Origin: Forficula auricularia
Lineage: Eukaryota; Arthropoda; Insecta; Dermaptera; Forficulidae
Length of the DNA: 64,000 nt
Assembly (NCBI GenBank): GCA_024734495.1
Contig: JALMQS010000722.1
Span: forward strand, 504,254-568,253
Direction of reading: 5' to 3'
In this document: piece by piece, positions 11,028 through 22,283 of the stretch
How positions within the stretch are numbered: the first letter of the stretch is position 1
Layout of the letters: each line of letters opens with the position of its first letter
Translations under genes and position numbers: made by a program
Notes under the pieces: model-generated
Database searches by the model: none
Told to the model about the DNA's origin: nothing
The model's input: the letters and a program-made list of their open reading frames with translations, nothing else

Positions 11028-13126
11028 TATATTTCGGGAGACAAATCCAACTCCAGAAGTTTATATTGAACTGACTGCTTATTTTCTTTTAATTGTGAAA
11101 CTTAAATAGCTACCATAGTAATATAATTTGAATGTTATTAAATATGATTAAATTCGAACCAACCCCCATGCTCCCTGAACAAAAACAAACATTTTATCTC
11201 TTGTTAATCAATTTCAATTAATTGAGTGAGTTTCATTTTTTGTATTACTCTTTTAATTAATTTTTTTAATTCTTGTTGAATGAAAGCAATTCTATAAATG
11301 TGATATATTTCTTCGACTGCTTGCAACCGTTTAAGTTTTAAATTTTCCAACATTTATGTATTTATTCATGTTTTATCTTTATTAAAATCCCAAAAGCTTA
11401 ATATTATATATTTACGATTATGCAATATTTCCATAAAGCCGTGAACGAATAAGAGAATGTTTAATAAAACAATATCTTTCTTTTGTTTTAATATTGGATG
11501 TTTTTTCGGGAAAAGATTCACGCGAAGATTAACCTTCATTGAGCAAATCACGTTTGTTGCATTAATATAAATGAAAAGCTGAATTCACTGGCTGTCATTC
11601 CAAAGTGCCGAATACCGGATGATTTATTTCGGCCATTGCTGGTGGGGACCATTCTTCGTCGTGGTTTGTCGCCACCCAAAATCGACACACTTGGCCTTTT
11701 CAGCCCCTTACAGCGCCGAGACACATCCATTAATTACAGTTTTGCCATTGGATTTGGGAGAATTAATTCCAAGGGAGACGTAATAGCACCAGTTGACCTT
11801 TGGGATTCGGTAACAAATATAAGACAAATTAGAACCGTGGCCAATGGATTATTGATCCAAACAATGATTAAGATGTTAATTCAAATACAATCGGAATTGA
11901 ATTTCATTGGTTTTCTATCAGAGAAGTTGTAAAGTAATCACACTTATTTCTTAAGACTGAATTGAGTGCTTTAAGATCTTTTTTTAAGTTTTGATTTTCT
12001 ATTTTCTTACTTGGATCTCACCCAAAGGACTCGTAAATAATTGTTAATGTAACATTTTTAATGGCTTAGTGAGTATTGGATTCGTTAATTTATAAAATGA
12101 AGGATGAATAAAAATCATTTCGTCTCCTTAGAGTGTAAACCTGCTAATTCACAACAAGGAAATTTTACAGGACAGAGAAAAAACAAACAAAATTTAATAT
12201 TGTTGTTATGGAAAGAAACTATTTTTCACATTTTTTCTACAACTTACGATAGTTATTTTAAGTAGCAGTTTTACTTGGACGATGATGCTGCATCTCTTTT
12301 TCTTTCGAACAGTATTAATATGTCTTATATGATACAAAATGGATTTAGCAGGTTTACAATTTAAGCCTGCGATTTGCTTGTTTCCAGTAATTTTTCATTA
12401 AATCAAGTGTTAGATCCAAATATTTCGAGAACCTAAGGCACCTCTTCCTCAGTAGGTCGGTTTTCCGGTTTTCTCAAAATAACTTGGGCGAAACTCAAAG
12501 TGAAGTAATTTGAATGAAGAAAATTGGTATGATGATTTCAAAAAAGGAATAAACTAATGTGAAAGTCGTGTCGTGTCACTGGTGCACCAGTTGATTTTTT
12601 ATATTGCACCTGTTAATATTAGGTTTCAGGTATCTTTGACCATAACCAGGGCCGTCTTTAACCTATTGGAGGAGGATAATGGGGCCTTGGAAAGAAATAC
12701 AAAGTGTTCTGCTAGCATCGATATTAAAATAAATTAGTTTCTAGTAAGTAATAGGGGGATAGATCGCTGGGCCCTGGGCACTTTCCAAGAGTGCCCAATG
12801 GAAAATCGCGGTCTGACCATAACCTGTAGCTAAAGTAAACATTTCAACTTGACCCACTGTTTTACGAATCTCTTCTATAGACTAATATTCCTGGGATTTT
12901 CACTTGGGGAAGAGGCCGAGAATCCGGGAAGGACTTAAATTTTATAGAATTTTCCATTATTATCGGGAATACGTAAATATATGAAATTCCAGACCTCTTA
13001 GATATCGTCACCCCATTGCAAGAACTAGGTACCTCAATTTTTCAAGTTCTTGAAAAATGGGCTGAAAATGTTTTAGCTATTTCATACCAGGTATGTTTAA
13101 AGTGCTTATCTGAATAAACTGCTTAT
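11028..13126. other. Intergenic DNA between the two mariners
   Basis: Mostly AT-rich. A less AT-rich island at about 11575-11935 holds a 98-codon plus-strand frame (starting MLVGTILRRGLSPPKID) and a 60-codon minus-strand frame; I recognise neither. At about 12645-12822 a segment starting CAGGGCCGTC and ending near CGCGGTCTGACC looks like a worn hAT-like MITE. At 12549-12595 there is an isolated copy of the GTGAAAGTCGTGT...CACCAGTTGATTT motif seen after the MITE at 15474-15988. Confidence 0.4.
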
Positions 13127-13128
13127 TA

Positions 13129-14407
13129 ACAGGTCATTCAATAAGTCCGTAGGATAAGCAAGAAAAAAACAAAATTTGACAAAACTCGATTTTATTATTC
13201 AACATAGTTGCCTTCGAGGGCGATACAACGAGTATAGCGATTTTCCAACTTTTCGATACAACTTTTATAGTTCGATTTCTCTTTCTCGTCAAAATATGCC
13301 TCAGTTTCAGCGATTACTTCATCATTGGACTTAAATTTCTTTCCAGCAAGCATTCTCTTGAGATCTGAAAACAGGAAAAAGTCGCTGAGGGCTAAATCTG
13401 GAGAATATGGTGGGTGGGTAAGCAATTTGAAGCAATTCATTCAATTTTGCCATCGTTTTCATCGATCTGTGACACGGTGCATTGTCTTGATGAAACAATA
13501 CTTTTTTCTTTTTCAAATGTGGCCGTTTCTTTGCGATTTCAGCCTTCAATCGATCCAAAAGTGCAGAGTAATAGTCGTTGTTGATGGTGGTTCCTTTTTG
13601 GAGATGGTCAATCAATATTATTCCGTTAGCATCCCAAAATACAGACGCCATCCGACCGACTGCAACAGTCTTTGCTCGCTTTGGATTCGGTTCGTCGACT
13701 GCTGTCCACTCAGCTGACTGTCTTTTGGATTCTGGTGTGTAATAGTGAAACCATGTCTCATCTATTGTCACATATCGACGATAGAATTCCATTTTATTGC
13801 GGTTTAATAGCGCGAAACACTCATCTGAAGCATCGATTCGTTGTTGTTTTTGGTCGACTGTGAGCTCACGAGGCACCCACTTTGCACAGAGCTTGCGCAT
13901 ACCCAAATGTTTGTGTAAAATAGTAAAAACACTACCATCTGATATCTTTACAATGTCAGCTAGCTCGTGCACCTTCAATTTGCTATCGTTCATAACCAAT
14001 TTGTGGATTTTTTTATGGTTTCTGGAATAACAGCCACATTTGGGCATCCACAGCGCTCATTTAAGCTGGTACGACCTCGTTTAAATTCAGTAATTCACTT
14101 CTATACCATTTGTCTCGATGGAGCAGAATTCGGATAATGTTTATCAAGCCATTGTTTGGTTTCCACTGTATTTTTTTTTCATTAAAAAGCAATGCTTTAT
14201 TAAAACTCGAAATTCACTTTTTTCCATTTTTTTTTTCAATAACAAAAGTTGCTTCACACAAAATGCTATAACTCATGAATCAATAGTCAGATTGCTGTCA
14301 AATTTATACACGTATCGTTTGAAGGTTAGTACTAAATAAAAATCATATAGAAAAAATTCTAGTAACACCATCTATGTGTCACCCTATGGACTTTTTGAAT
14401 GGACTGT
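13129..14407 (-). mobile_element. Decayed mariner element
   Basis: About 1.28 kb. The left end ACAGGTCATTCAATAAGTCC and the complement of the right end ACAGTCCATTCAAAAAGTCC are imperfect inverted repeats. TA dinucleotides lie at 13127-13128 and 14408-14409. It encloses a transposase pseudogene of a clearly different lineage from the mariner at 9728-11025. Confidence 0.88.
13195..14170 (-). pseudogene. mariner transposase pseudogene
   Basis: Read on the minus strand: a METKQWLDKHY-like start in which the first codon is GTG, then two in-frame stops near 14100, then a one-base loss in an A-run near 14010. After this comes a long clean stretch with WVPREL, the first Asp in VTIDETWFHYY and the second Asp in LFHQDNAPCH. 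A further frameshift near 13430 precedes HPPYSPDLALSDFF, where Leu replaces the usual Pro of YSPDLAP. The C-terminal frame ends at 13195. The gene is dead but most of the DD34D domain is readable. Confidence 0.9.
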
Positions 14408-14474
14408 TATGACTACATATTATTATTATTATAGTTATGAATAACAATTCAAATGTATTTTTAACTATGAAATA

Positions 14475-14740
14475 GCCAGGTTGGATACTAATCGAACAAA
14501 CGCATTCGTCAATTCGTTTATCCCTATGACATCTAGAGACTGGAACTCTCTTCCCTCGACCGTCTTTTCAGCAACTTATAACTTTCAATCTTCAAAGACT
14601 TGCATCCACAGATAACTTCGACTCCTACCCAATCCCTAAATCTCTTATCTTTAAGATACAAGGGTCCACCGCGGACTACAGAGGCTGAACTTTCTTGGTG
14701 CAACTTCAATTCAATTTCTTTATAAAAAAAAGATAAAAAA
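14475..14740 (+). pseudogene. LINE 3' end
   Basis: The plus strand gives NAFVNSFIPMTSRDWNSLP, the C-terminal LINE motif also present at 5315-5641, followed by a decayed tail and an AT-rich stretch with A-runs near 14728-14740. 5'-truncated directly after the end of the decayed mariner. Confidence 0.65.
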
Positions 14741-15237
14741 AGGTATTTCAAAAAATAATTTTTTGGAGTTACCTAGTTCTTGCAATGGGGGGTGACGATA
14801 TGTGGAAGTGAGTCAAAATTAGATTACAATAATTGACCCAGAGAAACCAAGTTACATAACAAAATCTTGCTTGATGGACCTAAAAAAACACTCAGTAAAA
14901 TACAGGTATTTCACGTGCCCCGAGATAGGTTTAAATTCTTATTTCCGTTCTTTATCGTCTATTCATCCCCATATGAAGAGAGAGAGAGAAAAGTAATGAT
15001 TCATCACCATTACCATTATATTGTTGATTGGCCAAGCAATGGGTAATATTAAATGGCAATGGCAATAGCCCGGGGTTTCAGTCAACCACTTGCATGTTAT
15101 GTCAACATCAAGTAAACATGAACAATAGTGCCCAATCAACCAAATTGAATGATCAGGTCTTTATTTTTTGATTGTCATTAATTAATCAATTCATATTTGT
15201 ATTTTTTGAAATTCTTAGATTTACTGATTATAATCGT
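14741..15237. other. Non-coding spacer
   Basis: No gene recognised. Contains a short GAGAGAGAG run near 14980 and otherwise unremarkable AT-rich sequence up to the TTAA of the piggyBac-like element. Confidence 0.4.
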
Positions 15238-15473
15238 TTAACCCTCCGTCGGTCGCAACTGTGCCAAAAAGGCACAAGGGATACTTTTCATTTCGTCCCT
15301 CCGCGCCTTGGGGAGCCAGCCCGGCGTCATTTTTATTACCTTCTTGACTCGATGGGACTATCACGACCCCCCACCTCATTTGTCTCTCGAACGTCCGTGT
15401 GAATGGTTAGCTCAAGTGTGCTCAAAAAGCACCTAACTCGATCCACTTTTCAAGGTATCTATTTTCAATTTTT

Positions 15474-15988
15474 ACTTTCACATTTATATTCATAGAATAT
15501 AATGTGGAAGTATTGTGATGCCCTGTCTGGGTCCTTTGAGAGCTTGTATCTCAGAGATGAAAAAAGTTAATTTCATTTTGTAACTTGTAGGTGTAAGGAA
15601 GGAATCGATGCTCTTAATAGTTGGAAACCGGATTTGGGACATAAAACCGGATAGTGTGGTCCCCAGAGGCCAAAAAGGGGGGCCATTGATCAGTGCGTAC
15701 GTACGTATGTACGTAGGTATGTATCCCCCTGCGTTTTGCAATCATAAGTCTCAGAGCTACAAAATTCGAAACTTAGCTCGATATAGGCTAGAAGGAGTAC
15801 AGCAAGCTTTTGGGTGAAATCGGAAAACCGGAAGTGGACATTTACATGAAAGATTTTTCGTTTTTTTTTTTTTTTTATTTTCTCAAAAACGGCTCTAACG
15901 ATTTTTTCAATAGCTGGAAACCGGATAAAGGAAGGGGGTGTAAATTAGTAGTGTCGCGATGATTTGAAATAAATGAAAATGTGAAAGT
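15474..15988. repeat. MITE with ACTTTCACATTT ends
   Basis: Begins ACTTTCACATTTATA and ends AAAATGTGAAAGT, an inverted pair. Interior blocks GTGGTCCCCAGAGGCCAAAAA and a GTACGTACGTATGTACG run recur at about 55080-55465. A partial copy starts at 21209. The sequence after the right end, containing GTGTGGTGAACACACCAG, is also shared between copies, so the true right end may lie further right (to about 16015). Confidence 0.7.
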
Positions 15989-16155
15989 CGTGTGGTGAAC
16001 ACACCAGTTGATTTCTTCGTGCATTCACCTAAATTAATTATATTTCATAAGTTAATTACGTTATTTTATCGGATTTATAATTATTGGGTCCGTTTTTTAC
16101 GAAAAAGTAAGATTGGACCACGAGGTGTGCGTCGATCGCACATTGCGACCAACTA

Positions 16156-16674
16156 CACTCACGAGCAAAGAAATGGAATATTTCTTTGTAATTTATTAGA
16201 AATTTAAATATTTTTTCTACAAGTTTCATTATTCAGCATTTAATGAGCCCTCTACACTATGACCCAACGTGAGCTAAACATGTTGACCATGTTGGCCACC
16301 AGTAAAACGAGTTAATTTGACGGGTCCAAGGGTTAGGCCAATGTCTATGGCCTTGTGGAAACGAAACTTGCCACTGCGCACTTTTGTTGCGTATCATTGG
16401 CCCTCTTTGATATATCGAAAAAACCGCTCCGAAGTCCAACCATCGCCAATCTCATCGCCAGCGTCAACCAATGACCAATGCAAGCCAACCACCCTCTACA
16501 CATTGGCGTTGGCTTGAATTAGCCCAAGTTGGCTCATAGTGTAGAGGAGGCATAAAATAAATGTAGAATGATAACCTAATGGAAATATATTATATTGTTA
16601 TTATTATATTTGAGAATGAAAATTACATTTAATAACTCGCAATGGAGGTGATTCCATTTCTTTGCTCGTGAGTG
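16156..16674. mobile_element. Tc1-type MITE
   Basis: Perfect inverted ends CACTCACGAGCAAAGAAATG and complement, flanked by TA at 16154-16155 and 16675-16676, as Tc1/mariner elements are. 519 bp, no transposase. A second MITE (16249-16547) sits inside it. Confidence 0.88.
16249..16547. mobile_element. MITE nested inside the Tc1-type MITE
   Basis: Inverted ends CCTCTACACTATGA and TCATAGTGTAGAGG, about 300 bp. The interior has higher GC than its host element and repeated TTGGCC/GGCCAA-type words. Superfamily not determined; no clear target duplication. Confidence 0.75.
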
Positions 16675-16730
16675 TAGTTTTGACGCAACTAAATAGTTTA
16701 TATTTCATTATTTCTAGATTTTTGGCCAAT

Positions 16731-16988
16731 ATGTCCAAGAAGAGGTATGATTTGAGTAATCCGAGGTATTTGGAGAAGATAATGAATCTTTTGATAGCGG
16801 ATGATGAGGTTGATCTAGCGGAAATCGAGGAGTTGGGAGCTGTGATTCCAACTTTTTCTGAGGCGAACGAATCTTTGTGGTCTAACTTCATACACACCCA
16901 ATTGAAATGCCTATGTGTTTTTTATTTTATTTTTTTACATTTAATAGACATCCCCCCACATTATCAAAAGACTATGGGGACGGGTTAA
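16731..16988 (+). pseudogene. Possible N-terminal fragment of piggyBac-like transposase
   Basis: Starts MSKKRYDLSNPRYLEKIM, then an acidic stretch (ADDEVDLAEIEE), then loses any resemblance near SNFIHTQ and runs on to a stop. An acidic N-terminus is common in piggyBac transposases, and its location inside the TTAA-flanked element supports this. The DDD catalytic core is absent. A TTTCTAG sits just upstream and could be a splice acceptor. The functional call is an inference from context. Confidence 0.4.
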
Positions 16989-17095
16989 AAAACAGGTATT
17001 TTGTATTTTGAGTAATAAAACATTTTTTTGCATTTTTTTTACCCTTTAGGTAATTCCTAAAGAAGGGAATTGAAAAATAATTTTTATAAAAAAAA

Positions 17096-17461
17096 AATAA
17101 AACCGACTTCAAAAAAATTAAATGCAACAAAATAAGAATAAAATACACTAAAAGGTATAAAATAATTATCTAATTTAGTTACAACTAAACGACGAAATAT
17201 TAACATGAAATCACTTTTTGAAGTCGGTGCCAAAAATATAGATTTTATTAATAGAACTCGACGGATCTTACTTAGTAACGTTTGGCGGGTAAGCTCGCTT
17301 ATATAGTTTGTTTAGCACCGACTTCAAAAAGTGATTTCATATTAGTATTTCGTCGTTTAGTTGTAACTAAATTAGATAATTACTTTATACCTTTAAGTGT
17401 AATTTATTCTTATTTTGCAGCCTTTAATTTTCTTGAAGTCGGTTTTATTTTTTTATAAAAA
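17096..17461. repeat. Foldback (palindromic) segment of the ACCGACTTCAAAAAA family
   Basis: Left arm runs from AAAACCGACTTCAAAAAA through GTTACAACTAAACGACGAAA to TTTTTGAAGTCGGTG; the right arm is its complement and ends GAAGTCGGTTTTATT. The loop of about 80 bases holds AACTCGACGGATCTTACTTA. Other copies are at 48690-49000 and 49516-49886, with one arm at 46845-47110. Each transcript could form a long hairpin. Confidence 0.85.
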
Positions 17462-20400
17462 TTATTTTTATTTTTCTCTTTTTTAGTGATTCTATTAATA
17501 GTGACTTAATATAATACTTTGCATGCATCTTCTAAGAGAAAGCGTCGGGCGAGTGAATAAGATATTGATAATAAAATTCAATTCATATAGAAATTATCTC
17601 GAAACGTTTGCGGGTTTTAAATGAATGTTTTAAGATTTTTTATTAAAGATTTTATTTATTATAATTTCGATTATTTGCTCGTAAGAATTGGAGATTTAAA
17701 TTAATTAAATTAATCTTTAAGAAATTCAAAGATATTTTTATAAAGCGAAATTTTTTGAGAATACTTAGCCAGACTACCGTTTTATTAGAACCATTGAGGT
17801 CCAGCTGATTCTCCATCCTGAACCAAGAGAGCGAAAAAAGATATGGTCCATCTAGGTGTTACCCGGTATCAATCCGCGTATAGCCCGCATGATACCCCAC
17901 CACGGACCACCTAGAGGGACATAGCATCTCAAGTTCTTATATATTACTCCCCCGATTCAGACGCCTTATACAAGTCTATTCTTACATAGAGAGATGATAC
18001 AAATTAATTTAGAATTTCCGCGGAGTAGATTCGCGAGCAAATCTACTAAACGGAATTTTTAACAAATTATAAATAAATTTGTTTTTCTAGTATATTTATA
18101 CAAATATAGAAATTATTAAATTAATTAAATTAATCTTTAAGAAATTCAAAGATATTTTTATAAAGCGAAATTTTTTGAGAATACTTAGCCAGACTACCGT
18201 TTTATTAGAACCATTGAGGTCCAGCTGATTCTCCATCCTGAACCAAGAGAGCGAAAAAAGATATGGTCCATCTAGGTGTTACCCGGTATCAATCCGCGTA
18301 TAGCCCGCATGATACCCCACCACGGACCACCTAGAGGGACATAGCATCTCAAGTTCTTATATATTACTCCCCCGATTCAGACGCCTTATACAAGTCTATT
18401 CTTACATAGAGAGATGATACAAATTAATTTAGAATTCCGCGGAGTAGATTCGCGAGCAAATCTACTAAACGGAATTTTTAACAAATTATAAATAAATTTG
18501 TTTTTCTAGTATATTTATACAAATATAGAAATTATTAAATTAATTAAATTAATCTTTAAGAAATTCAAAGATATTTTTATAAAGCGAAATTTTTTGAGAA
18601 TACTTAGCCAGACTACCGTTTTATTAGAACCATTGAGGTCCAGCTGATTCTCCATCCTGAACCAAGAGAGCGAAAAAAGATATGGTCCATCTAGGTGTTA
18701 CCCGGTATCAATCCGCGTATAGCCCGCATGATACCCCACCACGGACCACCTAGAGGGACATAGCATCTCAAGTTCTTATATATTACTCCCCCGATTCAGA
18801 CGCCTTATACAAGTCTATTCTTACATAGAGAGATGATACAAATTAATTTAGAATTCCGCGGAGTAGATTCGCGAGCAAATCTACTAAACGGAATTTTTAA
18901 CAAATTATAAATAAATTTGTTTTTCTAGTATATTTATACAAATATAGAAATTATTAAATTAATTAAATTAATCTTTAAGAAATTCAAAGATATTTTTATA
19001 AAGCGAAATTTTTTGAGAATACTTAGCCAGACTACCGTTTTATTAGAACCATTGAGGTCCAGCTGATTCTCCATCCTGAACCAAGAGAGCGAAAAAAGAT
19101 ATGGTCCATCTAGGTGTTACCCGGTATCAATCCGCGTATAGCCCGCATGATACCCCACCACGGACCACCTAGAGGGACATAGCATCTCAAGTTCTTATAT
19201 ATTACTCCCCCGATTCAGACGCCTTATACAAGTCTATTCTTACATAGAGAGATGATACAAATTAATTTAGAATTCCGCGGAGTAGATTCGCGAGCAAATC
19301 TACTAAACGGAATTTTTAACAAATTATAAATAAATTTGTTTTTCTAGTATATTTATACAAATATAGAAATTATTAAATTAATTAAATTAATCTTTAAGAA
19401 ATTCAAAGATATTTTTATAAAGCGAAATTTTTTGAGAATACTTAGCCAGACTACCGTTTTATTAGAACCATTGAGGTCCAGCTGATTCTCCATCCTGAAC
19501 CAAGAGAGCGAAAAAAGATATGGTCCATCTAGGTGTTACCCGGTATCAATCCGCGTATAGCCCGCATGATACCCCACCACGGACCACCTAGAGGGACATA
19601 GCATCTCAAGTTCTTATATATTACTCCCCCGATTCAGACGCCTTATACAAGTCTATTCTTACATAGAGAGATGATACAAATTAATTTAGAATTCCGCGGA
19701 GTAGATTCGCGAGCAAATCTACTAAACGGAATTTTTAACAAATTATAAATAAATTTGTTTTTCTAGTATATTTATACAAATATAGAAATTATTAAATTAA
19801 TTAAATTAATCTTTAAGAAATTCAAAGATATTTTTATAAAGCGAAATTTTTTGAGAATACTTACTAGAAAAACAAATTTATTTATAATTTGTTAAAAATT
19901 CCGTTTAGTAGATTTGCTCGCGAATCTACTCCGCGGAATTCTAAATTAATTTGTATCATCTCTCTATGTAAGAATAGACTTGTATAAGGCGTCTGAATCG
20001 GGGGAGTAATATATAAGAACTTGAGATGCTATGTCCCTCTAGGTGGTCCGTGGTGGGGTATCATGCGGGCTATACGCGGATTGATACCGGGTAACACCTA
20101 GATGGACCATATCTTTTTTCGCTCTCTTGGTTCAGGATGGAGAATCAGCTGGACCTCAATGGTTCTAATAAAACGGTAGTCTGGCTAAGTATTCTCAAAA
20201 AATTTCGCTTTATAAAAATATCTTTGAATTTCTTAAAGATTAATTTAATTAATTTAATAATTTCTATATTTGTATAAATATACTAGAAAAACAAATTTAT
20301 TTATAATTTGTTAAAAATTCCGTTTAGTAGATTTGCTCGCGAATCTACTCCGCGGAATTCTAAATTAATTGGAGATTTACTTTATTTCTTCATTGATAAT

Positions 20401-20789
20401 ATCATCAGAACTTGACCAAATTAATATGGGACCACCCCTAAGGTACCCCCTTTCCAATAAAAAAAGAATCATCGAAATAGGTCTACGTGGCTCTCGCTGA
20501 ACATACATAAAATAAATAAATAAATAAATTGTTAGCTATCTTGACTATCTTGGAGCTATAGTGATCCAAACGTAGAAAGAATCATTAAAATCGCTTCATA
20601 AACAAAGAAGTTATGTCTGAACAAACAACAAAAAAGGTCCAATACTAATGAAAAAAAAAACGGGACCATTCGGGTACGAGAGTGAACCCAATGCAAAAAA
20701 ATCATCATAATCGGTTCACAATTGGCGAAGAAATCAGGTAACATAGACACAAAAAATTAACCTCCTTCTTTTTTGAAGTCGGTTAAAAA
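17462..20789. repeat. Body of the foldback family, split by the tandem-unit insertion
   Basis: 17462-17698 and 20367-20789 together match the continuous sequence at 47110-47521: TTTTTCTCTTTT, GATAATAAAATTCAATTCAT, TCGAAACGTTTGCGGG, AATTGGAGATTT, ATATCATCAGAACTTGACC, ending TTTTTTGAAGTCGGTTAAAA. The match shows that 17699-20379 was inserted into an existing copy. Confidence 0.8.
17699..20379 (+). repeat. Inserted block of ~419-bp tandem units with an inverted end copy
   Basis: Five full direct units start at about 17696, 18116, 18535, 18954 and 19373, followed by a partial sixth to about 19862. The order then reverses: one full inverted unit (about 19863-20280) and a partial one (to 20366). 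Copies are nearly identical; copy 1 has one extra T near 18015. The block is flanked by AATTGGAGATTTA at 17686-17698 and 20367-20379. Each unit contains two nested perfect hairpins (TCTAGGTG/CACCTAGA and GGTATCA/TGATACC at 17851-17915 in copy 1). No reading frame of note. Satellite-like DNA that moved as a unit. Confidence 0.9.
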
Positions 20790-20905
20790 GGGATGTCTCT
20801 CACATTTGAGGGGGGCGAAAGTTATGGTAATTTAAAATTGTGTGTTTTTTTGACACATTGCGACCGACGGAAGGCGCTCAAGAGTTGCGACCGTCAGAGG
20901 GTTAA

Positions 20906-21822
20906 GTCATTACTCTCATTCGTTATTACCAATAGCTTCTTTTTCTCTGCAACATTTTAATTGGGAAAAATTAATATTAAAAAAACATTTATTATAGAAA
21001 ATTAAAACTTTTTGGGATGTTTTAAATATCGTTATTTCTCCCACCAAATAACCACGTGAGTTCTATAATAATTATTAATTTAAGGTATTTTTGTATTTTT
21101 AACTGACTTAAAAAAAGAAGGAGGTTATCAATTCATCGGAATCTTTTTTATTTTTTAGGACGTGCCTCGATTTATTTTTACCATATGGATCGATTTCGAT
21201 GATTTTTTACTTTCACATTTATACTCTATAGAATATAGTAATGTGAAGTATTGCGATGCCCTGTATGGGTCCTGACTCTTTGATTTTTTATTAGAAAGGG
21301 GGTACCTTCAGATTAAGCTTAATCTCTAATTTGAAATTAAAATAAATAAATACACAATTCTTCATTGCTTAAATGGAAGAAACGCCATTTCTATTCCTGC
21401 TTTTCCTTATTGGAGGACAGCCTAGTTCCCTAGTTGGTTCGGCCTCATTCAGAGCCCTTTCCCAGCCGCATTTTATCATATCATAAACGATCTTATCTTC
21501 TGGGTTTTAAATTTAAAGAAAGAATTCATATACAATTACACAGACAGAACATAATCGAGATTTTAGCCAATCAGAGAAATGTTAAAATTCACTTAGAGGC
21601 AGGGCGATAGTTTGAGGAGTGGGTAGAAGTTTGTCGGGGCGTTTACTAAATTCTACCGCCTTGGAGCTTCGCTCACTGAGTGTACCGAGTAGAATTATTT
21701 CCAACTATGATTTTTTCTCTTTCTAAATTCCAATACCATCGATAAATCAAGAACAGGGAAATCGGGAAAAAATCCGTTCTGATGCCAAAAAATGTCCCTA
21801 TACCTATATAAAAAATCGAGAC
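20906..21822. other. Non-coding, with MITE fragments
   Basis: Contains ACTGACTTAAAAAAAGAAGG near 21101 (fragment of the foldback family end) and a truncated ACTTTCACATTT MITE from 21209 to about 21300. Nothing coding seen. Confidence 0.45.
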
Positions 21823-22283
21823 ACCTACTCTCTTTTTCTAAAACTTGACTTAATTCAGGTTATAGGCATCGGATTGGAATAAAAGAGGTGTCATAAGTTA
21901 GAGAATTTATTACAGTTTAATAAGAAATAAATTTTTAGGTTTTGTACACACATTTTTTGATATGTGGAAAAAAAAATAAGAACATAAGCAAACTTTGTAA
22001 TTTTAAGATATTGAATATAAAGTGTACCTAATGTTTAATTCTAAATTCCTGTATTAAATTTAATTATTATTGAGAAAAATAAAAATAAAATGTAAGATAA
22101 ATTTGAAAAATAATTAAGTATCTTAAAATTACAATGTTTGCTTATGTTCTTTTTTTCCATATATCAAAAAATGTGTGTACAAAATCTAAAAATTTATTTC
22201 TTATTAAATTGTAATAAATTCCCTAACTTATGACACTTTTTCTAGAACCTGAAACAAGTCAACTTTTAGAAAAAGCGAATAAA
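21823..22283. repeat. Large palindrome (foldback element)
   Basis: Arms of about 200 bases. The left holds GTGTCATAAGTTAGAGAATT, AATTTTTAGGTTTTGTACAC and GAACATAAGCAAACTTTG; the right holds the same blocks inverted, ending TAGAAAAAGCGAA. The centre is near 22050. A partial third copy of one arm lies at 28548-28615. No coding content. Confidence 0.85.

Larger units (their letters stand above)
15238..20905 (+). mobile_element. piggyBac-like element remnant containing nested insertions
   Basis: TTAA at 15238-15241 followed by CCCTCCGTCGGTCGCAACT; TTAA at 20902-20905 preceded by the complement of CCCTCTGACGGTCGCAACT. The terminal repeats match at 17 of 19 positions, and TTAA targets with CCCT-type ends are the mark of piggyBac. 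The inner ends also share CACATTGCGACC. The 5.66 kb is inflated by at least four later insertions: a MITE (15474-15988), a Tc1-type MITE (16156-16674) holding a further MITE, a foldback family, and a tandem-unit block (17699-20379). Only a fragment of possible transposase remains (16731-16988). Confidence 0.8.

Noticed and set aside
15697..15722. Functional site in the GTACGTACGTATGTACG run
   Set aside because: A worn tetranucleotide repeat that is part of a MITE family and recurs at 55135-55160.
17699..20379. A hammerhead or other known self-cleaving ribozyme in the 419-bp unit
   Set aside because: Looked for CTGANGA with a following GAAA on both strands. Only CTGATTC and CTGAACC occur, without a matching stem II.
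17699..20379. CRISPR array
   Set aside because: The repeats are 419 bp, contiguous, without spacers, in an animal-type genome.
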